64,000 nt of DNA from Dolomedes plantarius (lineage: Eukaryota; Arthropoda; Arachnida; Araneae; Dolomedidae): contig OU015501.1 of NCBI GenBank assembly GCA_907164885.2, positions 61,059,119 through 61,123,118 on the forward strand. The letters run 5' to 3'. Positions 55,379-64,000 of the stretch are shown in pieces. The position numbers and the translations under genes are program-made. Position 1 is the first letter of the stretch. Every line of letters starts with the position of its first letter. Under the pieces are notes generated by a model. That model saw only the letters and a program-made list of their open reading frames with translations, was not told the DNA's origin and made no database searches.

Positions 55379-56039
55379 TCTGATGTCACGAGAGTTCTTA
55401 GGCTGCTTGGCCCCTTAGGGGGTTTACCTTCTTTAGGTAAACACGTGTGTCGCAATCCCGAGGTACCCCAGCGAACTGTCTCTCTGTTCCTTTTCCCTCT
55501 CCTCTCTTCCTTCTACTTTTTTCTTTCTTTTCTCCCTCGTTGTGGTTACTCTTCAGAGGCAACATTAGAAGCTGTTGCCACTCTGTTGCTTCTTGCTGCT
55601 ATTGGAGTCTTTATCACCCACATATTTGCGTACGTGGAGACCCATGTCCCCGGAAAGGGAATCCTGGTAGTTGAGGGTCAGTTTTGGTCACCCAATACAC
55701 TGCTTCGGCCCCGCTTCGGGTAAATGGGGGGTACTCTGTGTTCCCCCGGGTGTCAATCGGCTGGTGGGTTAGACTTCTGTCACCTGCTCTGGGTTCAAGC
55801 AACCGGATTTCCGCTGAACACCTGACTGTTACATCAGTGGTTTGTGCGCGTATAGACTTGATTAGCACTGGTGTAGGAACCTGCATCCCTCTGTTGGGAT
55901 CCATGGTGGGTCGTGCCATCAGGTCCGAATATCCGGCCCTTTTTATGGATATATTTTTTAATCCCATGATGAGGGATAAGTCACCGCAATAAATCGTCAA
56001 TTGTCTCTCACAAGCTCCCAAGAGGGAGAAACAAAGTAA

Positions 56040-56473
56040 TCAGAATTTTACTCAAACTAAGTTTCTCATTATTAAGAACCTGGAAGGTTCTTTTTCTACA
56101 GATTCTCCTTTCCTTAACCAAAAGTCCATACAGGCAGAAATCGGAAATGTTACATCAACAAAAAAAACTATGTTCCGATGATTTTCTCGTCGAGGTTTCG
56201 TCCGCTGCCCAAGCGAAATCTTGACCAAATCTTGACATCGTGCAAAAAATGGGTGCTTTTAAAATATCTGCTACACCAAACAGAACCCTGAATTCTTCCC
56301 GAGGAGTAATTTCTGAATCTGATCTTTTCATTTGCTCAAATTTGCGAAAATCTTAAAGACCAAGGAGTTTCCTCAGTCCAGCGTATCTCGATTCGACGGG
56401 AGGGCAATATTTTGCCAATTAAACACCTTATTCTGAAATTTAATTCCTTGTTCTTACCACGTTACGTCACAGC
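56040..56473 (+). pseudogene. LINE ORF1 N-terminal half, decayed
   Basis: Reading segments such as IKNLEGSFSTDSPFLNQKSI, LVEVSSAAQAKS and KDQGVSSVQRISIRREGNIL match the N-terminal region of the 'nucleic-acid-binding protein' ORF1 of jockey/X-type LINEs. Stops and frameshifts are present around 56240-56360. It ends at the ACAGC target of the copia insertion. Confidence 0.65.
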
Positions 56474-56847
56474 TGTTGTGATTTTTATTTCTTCCAAATA
56501 TGAACTTCCGTAAAAAGGTGGTAGTGAAAAGTTCACTTACCTGGTATCTGTAGATACACAGAGTTCTTGAAGAAATGTTCCTTGTAGCGTCTAATGCCGG
56601 TGAAACTAACTGAGTTGTCAAATTAATTCCATCGGTAAACTTTAAATTACTTTAATAAACATAAACACAAAACTTATACAATTATTGCTACGGACGACAT
56701 TAATACAACTAGCTACTACAGACATGATTAAGGAAGTGCGTGTGAACAAAACAGACACAGCCACACAGAGCCTATTCCCAGTGCCATCTGGCGGTTACTA
56801 GGAAATTGTTAGATTACATAGAGAACAGAAATTTATGATTCCCAACA
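56474..56847 (-). repeat. 3' LTR of copia element
   Basis: 374 bp. On the - strand it is preceded by AAGGGGGGA (56848-56856), the polypurine tract. Confidence 0.93.
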
Positions 56848-56859
56848 TCCCCCCTTAAT

Positions 56860-59085
56860 CTAGCAATTTTGAGAACAAATTAAATTTAGCTTTTCCCTTA
56901 TTTTCGTAAAATGGGGTCTGGGAAGAGGCTTTGTCATGATATCGGCTATCATGTCTTTGCTGCTGCAAAAATCTACCTGCAAGACATTCTGCTCTTGTAA
57001 ATGTCTAATATAGTGGTATTTCACGTCTATATGTTTGGTTCTTGAATTGTTCCTTGCAGATTGTGTCAGCACAATGCAGGATTTGTTGTCTTCAAACAGT
57101 TTTATTGGTAGACATTGTTCAAGATCTAAGTCTTTGAGTAGATTCAGTATCCACTGAAGTTCTTGTGCGGCGTTTGCTGCAGCAATGTATTCCGATTCTG
57201 TTGTAGATAGTGCAATGCAGCTCTGTCGTTTGGAGAACCATGATATTATGTTATTACCAAGGAGAAAGATGTTTCCACTTGTAGATTTTCTTGTTGTTTT
57301 ATCACCAGCCCAATCAGCATCGGAGTAGCAGGTGAGGACGGGTGCCTTTTCGTTGTCAAATACCAGATTTAAGTTCTTGGTGGTGTTGAGATACATGATG
57401 ATTTTCTGAACTGCTTTCCAATCTCTCTCGGTCGGTTCTTCAATCTTTCGGCTCAGTATGTTCACGGCAAGCGCGATGTCAGGTCTTGATACTGTGGCGA
57501 TATAAAGGAGAGCTCCAATAGCTTGTCTATATTCTGCATTATCAGTCAGAATGTTCGTATCATCTTCAGTTTTCAAGTAAGATGTTTCCATTGGAATATA
57601 TGTGGGTTTACCATCCTTCATATTAAATTTCTCCAGTAATTCTTCAATTTTTGTCTTTTGGTTAAAATCAAATGTGCCATTAAGATTTCTTTGGATGTTG
57701 ATTCCAAGATAATGTTTTACATCACCTAAGTTCTTGATTTCAAAGTTTTCTCTCAGCATATCAATAACTTGTTTGATCTTAGTTTCATCTTTACTTGCAA
57801 TTAGGAGATCGTCAACGTATAGAATGATTATTATGTGCTTGCCTTCATCCGTTTTCGTGAAAAGACATGGGTCTGATGTGCTTTGTTTGAAGTTGCTTTT
57901 CTGTAAGACTTCTGTGATTTTAAAATTCCAGGCGCAAGCTGCCTGTTTTAGTCCATATATTGCCTTTCTTAACTTGCACACTTTATTCTCATGACCAGGC
58001 TCTATATATCCTTCTGGCTGTCGCATGTAAATTTCTTCATTAAGGTCTCCGTGTAAGAAAGCTGTCTTGATGTCTACGTGTTTCACGTGCATGTTTTGGT
58101 AGACCGCAGCTGCAAAGAAGGCTCTTATGGTAGTATGTTTAACTACTGGTGCAAATGTCTCATCATAATCAGTTCCGAATTTTTGGCTGTAACCTTTGGC
58201 AACGAGTCTGGCTTTGTAGCGTTCGATTTTTCCTTCTTCATTTAATTTAGCTTTGAATGTCCACTTGCAGTTTATGGGTTTCTTATCTTTTGGTAGCTGT
58301 ACGAGATCCCATGTTTTATTTTTGTTAAGAGATTTTATTTCCTCCTCCATTGCTTCCATCCATTTCTTCTTTTCTGCAGAATTTAGAGAATCCAGATCTT
58401 TATAACTTCCAGGCTCCTTCTTTGCTCCTTTGGCAAGATAGGAATATCGCTCTGGTGGTTTTCCTTTGTTCATTCTCTCAGATCTTCTTGGTTGTACAAG
58501 AGATTCTTCCTTTGGAATATTGGAATCTTGTTGAGGTATCTCTTCTTCTATTTCTTCTTGGGTTTCATTTTTCTCTTCTAGAGGAATGGTAGTTTCGTCG
58601 TTATCTGAACTTGTATTTTCGATAAACTTGACTGTTCGGCTTATTATGACTTGGTTATCAGATACATAGATCCGGTATCCCTTGCTTCTGTGATCGTAGC
58701 CAATTAGGATTCCTTCAACAGCTTTTTCATCTAATTTTCCCCTTTTGGTTTTGTGAACGTATGCGAATGCTTTGGATCCAAAAGTTCTGATGTTGGACAA
58801 GTCCGGTTTTCTGCCGGTCCACAGTTCAAATGGTGTTTTATTGTTGGCTTTAGTAGGCAATCTGTTCTGAAGATAGTTTGCTGTCATGACTGCTTCTGCC
58901 CAGAATCTTTGAGGAAGATTTGCTTCTGATAAGAGGCATCGTGTCATTTCCATTATACTCCTGTTCTTTCTTTCCGCTACACCATTCTGTTGCGGCGAGT
59001 ATGGTACAGTCAATTCGTGCTCAATTCCCTGACTCTTAGTGAATTCTTCTATTTCTTTTCCTATGTATTCCCCCCCCATTGTCAC
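56860..59085 (-). CDS. copia integrase C-terminal part, RT and RNase H
   Basis: It continues the polyprotein after the G8 break: the integrase Glu region (YSPQQNGVAERKNRSIMEM) and C-terminal domain; a Ser/Glu-rich linker; reverse transcriptase (CKWTFKAKLNEEGKIERYKA, DIKTAFLHGDL, YGLKQAACAW) with catalytic YVDD near residue 423; RNase H (TCYSDADWAGDKTTRKSTSG, STTESEYIAA, RTKHIDVKYHYIR); stop TAA just inside the 3' LTR. Every catalytic motif is intact. With identical LTRs this looks like an active or very recently active element; the first Met of this frame is not a true start. Confidence 0.93.
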   Translation of the reverse strand: MTMGGEYIGKEIEEFTKSQGIEHELTVPYSPQQNGVAERKNRSIMEMTRCLLSEANLPQRFWAEAVMTANYLQNRLPTKANNKTPFELWTGRKPDLSNIRTFGSKAFAYVHKTKRGKLDEKAVEGILIGYDHRSKGYRIYVSDNQVIISRTVKFIENTSSDNDETTIPLEEKNETQEEIEEEIPQQDSNIPKEESLVQPRRSERMNKGKPPERYSYLAKGAKKEPGSYKDLDSLNSAEKKKWMEAMEEEIKSLNKNKTWDLVQLPKDKKPINCKWTFKAKLNEEGKIERYKARLVAKGYSQKFGTDYDETFAPVVKHTTIRAFFAAAVYQNMHVKHVDIKTAFLHGDLNEEIYMRQPEGYIEPGHENKVCKLRKAIYGLKQAACAWNFKITEVLQKSNFKQSTSDPCLFTKTDEGKHIIIILYVDDLLIASKDETKIKQVIDMLRENFEIKNLGDVKHYLGINIQRNLNGTFDFNQKTKIEELLEKFNMKDGKPTYIPMETSYLKTEDDTNILTDNAEYRQAIGALLYIATVSRPDIALAVNILSRKIEEPTERDWKAVQKIIMYLNTTKNLNLVFDNEKAPVLTCYSDADWAGDKTTRKSTSGNIFLLGNNIISWFSKRQSCIALSTTESEYIAAANAAQELQWILNLLKDLDLEQCLPIKLFEDNKSCIVLTQSARNNSRTKHIDVKYHYIRHLQEQNVLQVDFCSSKDMIADIMTKPLPRPHFTKIREKLNLICSQNC

Positions 59086-60961
59086 TTCTGAGGGTTTTAA
59101 GTGTTCTTCCGAATTTATTCTTAGTCACTGCTACATATTCTTTAAATTTAGAACAGACCTCGCTCTTGTTAGTCAGCAGATAAATCATAGTAAATCTTGA
59201 GAAATCATCTACAAAGGTAAGAAAATAACTTTTTCCGCTAACGCTCTTGGTTTGTATTGGTCCACACAGGTCACTATGAACGAGCTCAAGAGATTTCTTG
59301 GCCCTAAATTTCGATTCTTTGGGATAAGGAAATTCTGAAAGTTTATTTTTAATACAGTGTGTACATTTCATTTCCTTTTCACAACTATCGAGCGCGATGC
59401 CATCAGCGAGATTGTCTCTCACAAGTTGCTTGGTTGCATCTGTGCTTCGGTGCCCAAGGCGTTTATGCCATAAATTTATACAGTTATCGTTCCTACAGTT
59501 CAAAGCGAAAGTTGGAATTTTGTTTAGCTCAATGTTTTCGTTTAATATTACTTTGTAGAGACTATTGTCATTTGAGATCGCTTCTAAATACACCATGTTA
59601 TTTTTCACAACAAAGCATTTGTTTTCTTCAAAAATGACTGAAAAACCCTTTTCAGTAATTCTTTTTACTGATATTAAATTACATTCCAATTGAGGTAAGA
59701 AATATGCATTTATTAAATTAATATCATGACTGGTTCCGTCGGATAATTTTGTCTGAAAATGAACGGTACCGATTCCTTGAGAAAATAAACATTTCCCATC
59801 TGCCACGATGATTTTCACAGGTTCCGTGTTAAATTTTATGTCCGAAAATAGATTGAGGTCGGTGATTAAATGCTGACTGGCTCCGCTGTCTATATAAAAA
59901 CATTCATTACACTTGTATGTGCAAGAGGTTTTTAGCTGTCTGTTTGATTTACAAACTGAAGCACACTGATCGCTGCCCATATCATCAGTATTCAGAATCG
60001 AACCAACTGAAACACATGACTTAGAGCTCGTTGAGTCGTTTCCGCGTAACATGCTGGAATACTCATCGCATTTGTTTATGTGTTCGCCGACGTGTTGACG
60101 TCTACTAGAATTCTGATTTTTAACATGCATGCATGTTGCGGTTTTATCATTAAGCTTTGGATTCTTTTCATCTATTTTCGCGACGCTAGCTTTGTTACTG
60201 TTCTGCTTTCGATTATTACTATTCGCTTGAGGGTAAAATTTACTTCGGTTTTGACCGTTCTTATTCTTTAAATGATAACAAAAGTCTCGAGAATGACCGG
60301 ATTTCTTGCAGTATGTACAGAATTTGTCATTTTTGTTTTCATTGCGTTTATAGACATTTGTTTTGAAAGCTTGTGTAACCTCTCGCTCAGCGTTCATTTC
60401 AATACGACGGTTGTACTCGTCAGTTAATTTATTCTTAATTAATTCTGGCGTTAGTTCTGTTTCTGATCTCGCTTCCAGAGCAGTTATCAAGTGATCATAT
60501 GATTTAGGTACAGAAACAAGAAGCAATGCGGCAATGTGATCGTCTTTTATTTCTTCTCCCACGGCTTTAAGTTTATCAATTAACTCAAGAATTTTAGCGA
60601 TATGCTCATTCATATTACCGTCTTCTGACATTTTTGTTGCGTATAATTTTCGAAGTAAGAAAAGTTTGCTCGATAAATTTGTTCTTTCGTGTCTAGCTTT
60701 AAGCTTATCCCACGTCGCTTTTGCAGTTGTTTCATATTTGATATGAATTATTTGTGAATCTTCTATACAGAGATTAATTAATGCACGAGCTTGTCTGTCA
60801 CGTTTTAAAAGTTTCGCGTCCGCTTTATCTGAAATTTCGGTTTCTATTAGATCATATAAATCCTCCTTGATGAGGATCATTTCCATTCGAAATTTCCATA
60901 TGGAATAATTGGTATCATTTAATTTAGTAATTTGAGGATTATTTTCCTTCAAATAAGACAT
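59036..60961 (-). CDS. copia gag-protease-integrase (N-terminal part of polyprotein)
   Basis: It starts at ATG 60961 (MSYLKENNPQITKLND). In order: a Ty1/copia gag (NYSIWKFRMEMILIKEDL, TWDKLKARHERT), a CCHC knuckle (CTYCKKSGHSRDFC), an aspartic protease (FYIDSGASQHLI, about residue 360), a GAG-pre-integrase domain with the zinc site (LWHKRLGHRS, CTHCIKNKL) and the integrase core with its first Asp in VHSDLCGP and the second in RSDNGG. The frame runs out at a run of eight G (59070-59077 as C on +) directly after RSDNGG and continues one frame over. The upstream TTG-initiated extension is not needed. Confidence 0.93.
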   Translation of the reverse strand: MSYLKENNPQITKLNDTNYSIWKFRMEMILIKEDLYDLIETEISDKADAKLLKRDRQARALINLCIEDSQIIHIKYETTAKATWDKLKARHERTNLSSKLFLLRKLYATKMSEDGNMNEHIAKILELIDKLKAVGEEIKDDHIAALLLVSVPKSYDHLITALEARSETELTPELIKNKLTDEYNRRIEMNAEREVTQAFKTNVYKRNENKNDKFCTYCKKSGHSRDFCYHLKNKNGQNRSKFYPQANSNNRKQNSNKASVAKIDEKNPKLNDKTATCMHVKNQNSSRRQHVGEHINKCDEYSSMLRGNDSTSSKSCVSVGSILNTDDMGSDQCASVCKSNRQLKTSCTYKCNECFYIDSGASQHLITDLNLFSDIKFNTEPVKIIVADGKCLFSQGIGTVHFQTKLSDGTSHDINLINAYFLPQLECNLISVKRITEKGFSVIFEENKCFVVKNNMVYLEAISNDNSLYKVILNENIELNKIPTFALNCRNDNCINLWHKRLGHRSTDATKQLVRDNLADGIALDSCEKEMKCTHCIKNKLSEFPYPKESKFRAKKSLELVHSDLCGPIQTKSVSGKSYFLTFVDDFSRFTMIYLLTNKSEVCSKFKEYVAVTKNKFGRTLKTLRSDNGGGIHRKRNRRIH

Positions 60962-61060
60962 TTTCAATTGATACAAAGTTTTTGTTTCGATTTCAAGTTT
61001 AGCTTTTGATCACTCTCAGTTAGTTAAAAATAATTTTAAATCAGCAATTAGAATGCTGTC

Positions 61061-61080
61061 AGCGCTTCAGTCTCATAATC
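61061..61080 (-). promoter_or_regulatory. copia primer-binding site (internal tRNA-Met fragment)
   Basis: The + strand here reads AGCGCTTCAGTCTCATAATC. This matches, at 19 of 20 positions, the D-stem edge and anticodon arm of eukaryotic elongator tRNA-Met(CAU) as I know it (AGCGCGTCAGTCTCATAATC). The element's RNA, being the complement, would pair with that tRNA region directly next to the 5' LTR. Drosophila copia is known to use an internal fragment of initiator tRNA-Met in the same way. Confidence 0.7.
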
Positions 61081-61454
61081 TGTTGTGATTTTTATTTCTT
61101 CCAAATATGAACTTCCGTAAAAAGGTGGTAGTGAAAAGTTCACTTACCTGGTATCTGTAGATACACAGAGTTCTTGAAGAAATGTTCCTTGTAGCGTCTA
61201 ATGCCGGTGAAACTAACTGAGTTGTCAAATTAATTCCATCGGTAAACTTTAAATTACTTTAATAAACATAAACACAAAACTTATACAATTATTGCTACGG
61301 ACGACATTAATACAACTAGCTACTACAGACATGATTAAGGAAGTGCGTGTGAACAAAACAGACACAGCCACACAGAGCCTATTCCCAGTGCCATCTGGCG
61401 GTTACTAGGAAATTGTTAGATTACATAGAGAACAGAAATTTATGATTCCCAACA
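61081..61454 (-). repeat. 5' LTR of copia element
   Basis: 374 bp, appearing identical to the other LTR. Confidence 0.93.
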
Positions 61455-62279
61455 ACAGCCGCCTATTTTAAATGTCGTATTCGACCGCATGGGCCGAATC
61501 TTCTTCGGTGCTTTAAATGCCAGAGAATTCGGCCATGGGAAGGACTCGTGCATAGGAAAAGCCACCTGTGCTCGATGTGCGAGACCAGGTCACGAAAAGG
61601 ATAACTACAAGGAAACGTCAAACTGTGTTTACTGTAGAGGAGAACATCCATCATTTTCCAGGGCATGTCCGAAGTGGACTCATGAAAAAGAGATCCAAAC
61701 AATAAAGGTTACTCAAAATATCACATACCAAGAAGCACGACATATCGTCGACAGTTGTACCCCAAACGTAGGCTTGTCGTATGTCACAGCAGCCACCCCT
61801 AAACCTAGAAAATCAGCCGCAACTCAGACGGAACCTGTTTTTTTGTGCCTATTAGAATGACAGGTACACAGGAGAAAAGAGACTCTCAGCAATTAACCAC
61901 CCCATCTCAGACAAATACCCGTAAATCAGTCCAAATTAAACTTTCCGCTCATCAAAATGTTCTTAAATCTAAACAGTGTCCATCAATTCTTTCAACTAAA
62001 GCAAATGTCAGACAATCTCCGCCACTTTATTCCTGTCAAAATATTAAAGATTCCAAATAATCATGTTCGTATCATATAAATACAAACTCGACAATTCCTC
62101 CGAACCAAAATAGAAAAAAGTAGCTATTCCTAGAAAGGGGGTTGGCCTTTCTAGGAAGGCGAAACACCCTAATTCTATTTTAAAAAATAATCAATATGTC
62201 CGAAGGTTCGCAGACAATTCTATAAAACTAGATGTGTCCGAGGACTCGGACAATAATGTTATTTTTGAGGAGTCTTAAC
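61455..62279 (+). pseudogene. LINE ORF1 C-terminal half with zinc knuckles
   Basis: The frame resumes after the copia element with YFKCRIRPHGPNLLRCFKCQ. One extra A near 61527 shifts to the frame starting at 61489, giving FGHGKDSC, CARCARPGHEKDN, CVYCRGEHPSFSRAC and KEIQTIKVTQNITYQEARHI. This is the three-knuckle region of jockey ORF1; the last Cys of the second knuckle is lost. A further segment near 62120-62279 (SEDSDNNVIFEES, stop) is the ORF1 C-terminus. It would bind the LINE RNA if intact. Confidence 0.8.
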
Positions 62280-62570
62280 TCCTTTTTTCCTTTTCTACAG
62301 TTTTTTTTTTTTTGGGGGGGGGGTAGGCCTCTTTTTGGCTTTTCTCTACTTTTATCACTTTTGTATATATTTGCTCATACTATGTTCACACTCTACTATT
62401 TTATATCACTGTTATTTCATCATTCTCTATGGCTATTGTATGATAGTTTTTATTACCTTTTTTATGACTGTATTTTATATCATCTTATGTCCTTAACATC
62501 TGCTATTTTTGATTGATTTTATCCCCGTGCACATTTCCCTGGTTTTACCATCCTTTTTCTTATCAACCTT

Positions 62571-62890
62571 TGTCACGAGCAGAGGCCCCGACCCGACACC
62601 CCTCGTTGTCTGTCGTGAGCATCACCCAATAGACATGCGCATAGTGCAGATGAACTAGAACACTTTCCGTCTTTGAACGGTTAGACATTGCTTTTATTTG
62701 TTGTGATGCCGGTTTTTTGTATAACTGACGTGTAAATGTGTGCAAATAAATACTTTATGTTTTAAACGGATGGTTCATTCAGCCAGTTCATAGAGAATAT
62801 AACTGCCTACACTACGGATTACCTTGCAGCTCTCCCCGGACATTCTGGGTAGGACAATTTTCGTATTTTTATAGGATATTGTTCCTAACA
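62571..62890. mobile_element. candidate solo LTR in LINE 3' region
   Basis: TGTCACGAGCAGAGG...GTTCCTAACA, 320 bp, TG...CA ends, with an internal AATAAA (62744). Flanking 5-mers acctt and ccctt agree at four of five. It is more GC-rich at the left than the AT-rich LINE tail. The end at 62856 (TAGGACA) is an alternative. Family unknown. Confidence 0.45.
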
Positions 62891-63290
62891 CCCTTTTTAT
62901 CAATGTTGCTAGTTATGTTTGTGTCTTAATTTCTGTGCATTTATTCTACTCTCGACGAGTGTTTGACGAGCATTGTCCTCTCCGGACTCTCCGCTAGAAA
63001 ACTCCAACGAAACCTATTTAAATATTATCATTCATACCCTTGAATCCTTTTACCCCCTTTTTATATCATCGTTTGAGTCACCTTTAAATATCATTACCCT
63101 TTATATATCAATGTTTGCATCATCTGTTTATATCATTTCTGTTTATAAATCATATTTTTATCATGTTTACACTCGATTATGGTTTTAAAATGCTGATTTA
63201 TATAATGTTTTTCGGGTTCTATCATGTGTTTGGCGCAGCATGTCCTCTCTGGACCTTGTGCCATTAAACCCCAAACAACCAACAAACTTT

Positions 63291-64000
63291 AGACTGCTCG
63301 GAGTAGACTTTCTGAGACATTAAAAATCTACTGCGGCTGTCGATTCCCAATCAATGTCTTATTGACGACCTTGCCCATAGACAATTACAAAAGTCAGTAG
63401 TGTAGCATCGGCAGCATCTATTCAAAGGAAGTAACACCGATTGAATCACTGGTTTAAATACGACTTAAAGGTTGAATTAGGGGGCAGATGGGCTGAAATT
63501 CAAAACAAACTTGGTAGGGTCTACAATCACAGGATTGTTGTAACTACCTAGGCGTTTAGGAAAGACAATATTGAACCCTTCTCCCAATCAAAGCAAGAAA
63601 TGCATGTAAAAGTATCTTTTGACGAACTGAAAACAGAAACATATACAAGCTCAGCATTTGTAGCCTTCAAAAAGTACAAAGAATTCTGTGATTCGAAAAA
63701 AATCAGTATGTTTATGACCAAGGAAATTGTGTCTCACATTCTGAAATTTGGATACGCTCATGACTGCAGCTTTTCAGAACAATTGACAAAATAAGGATTG
63801 CAGATTGATACGGACAGTAAAACAATAGGAATCGAACTAATGACGCCAGGAAGAAAAAACCAGTAGAGGATTCACTGTAAAATAGTTATAAATTACTCTA
63901 TTCGAATTTCAAAAGACAGTATGGTTTTCATCATCAGGAGTAGCAATCACACACAGGACAAACGATAATGTCAAAAAGTCACCATTGCTTGCACGGTGTG
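63291..64000. other. right-edge spacer with a short open frame
   Basis: No repeat ends recognised. A 64-codon frame at 63600-63794 (FVAFKKYKEFCDSKKISMFM) has ordinary amino-acid composition, but I do not recognise it; it could be an exon or repeat fragment. Confidence 0.3.

Larger units (their letters stand above)
56474..61454 (-). mobile_element. Ty1/copia LTR retrotransposon, very young
   Basis: A 4981-bp element on the - strand with 374-bp LTRs at 61081-61454 (5') and 56474-56847 (3'). I saw no difference between them by eye. The ends are TGTTGGG...CACAACA, with the 5-bp duplication ACAGC at 56469-56473 and 61455-61459. It inserted into the LINE ORF1. Gag-pol is complete apart from one frame break in a G8 run. 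A polypurine tract (AAGGGGGGA) precedes the 3' LTR. Confidence 0.95.
55379..63290 (+). mobile_element. jockey-clade LINE carrying ORF1 only, split by later insertions
   Basis: The 5' part (about 55379-56473) has the CT-rich leader and the start of ORF1. The 3' part (61455-63290) has the rest of ORF1 and a long non-coding 3' tail ending in gccattaaaccccaaacaac, a tail I associate with arachnid LINEs. No reverse transcriptase or endonuclease frame lies between ORF1's end (about 62279) and the tail. The copia element 56474-61454 interrupts ORF1, and a probable solo LTR sits at 62571-62890. The 5' boundary is approximate. Confidence 0.7.

Noticed and set aside
55445..56021. Overlapping frames of about 100 codons on both strands
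   Set aside because: They fall in the CT-rich LINE leader; none resembles ORF1, which starts later.
62232..62516. 94-codon Phe/Leu/Tyr-rich frame
   Set aside because: Low-complexity T-rich LINE tail with a T12/G9 run, not a membrane protein gene.

Overview
The window is a piece of an AT-rich, intron-rich arthropod nuclear genome, most likely arachnid (spider-like). This rests on two spliced animal genes, very long introns, and the mix of BEL/Pao, copia, jockey-type LINE, Tc1/mariner, hAT, piggyBac, pogo and Harbinger elements. No bacterial gene, CRISPR array or rRNA was seen.

Two host genes can be rebuilt by hand from split exons. The first is the 3' part of a cornichon family member (CNIH4-like) on the + strand, with exons at 2119-2231, 8453-8593 and 10158-10215 and its first exon off the left edge. 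The second is a complete BRCC36 (BRCC3) lysine-63 deubiquitinase gene on the - strand, with seven exons from 53796 down to 27776. All exon phases agree and sum to 407 codons plus a stop. The JAMM zinc site is intact, and there is a long Ser/Thr-rich C-terminal extension. The two genes converge, and the space between them is mostly a 12.2 kb BEL/Pao retrotransposon.

Layout: 1-1535 holds a mariner fragment, a pogo-like TIR element and a TA repeat. 2119-10490 is the CNIH4 gene, with a hAT element (2280-7182) in its intron that is itself split by a piggyBac (2929-5432). 10535-22722 is an old BEL element (- strand, TSD GATGT), cut at 13050-19210 by a young BEL element (+ strand, TSD CAGAC, LTRs differing at one of 245 positions). 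24128-24418 is a TTAA-flanked MITE. 27776-53796 is BRCC3, whose introns carry two pogo/Tigger-like MITEs, a Harbinger-like MITE, two Tc1-like transposase relics, an 875-bp solo LTR with a CRE-rich promoter, two more TTAA-flanked elements (one with a nested hAT MITE), an unclassified TIR element, a large hairpin and a hAT relic. 55380-63290 is a jockey-type LINE with ORF1 but no reverse transcriptase ORF, split by a recent Ty1/copia element (56474-61454, identical 374-bp LTRs, TSD ACAGC) and probably by a solo LTR.

The most notable points are: the copia element appears primed by an internal fragment of elongator tRNA-Met; the frame breaks in the two youngest retrotransposons fall at single bases in or next to short homopolymers, which suggests either assembly error or very recent death; BRCC36 has an unusual C-terminal tail; and the solo LTR preserves a clustered cAMP-response-element promoter.
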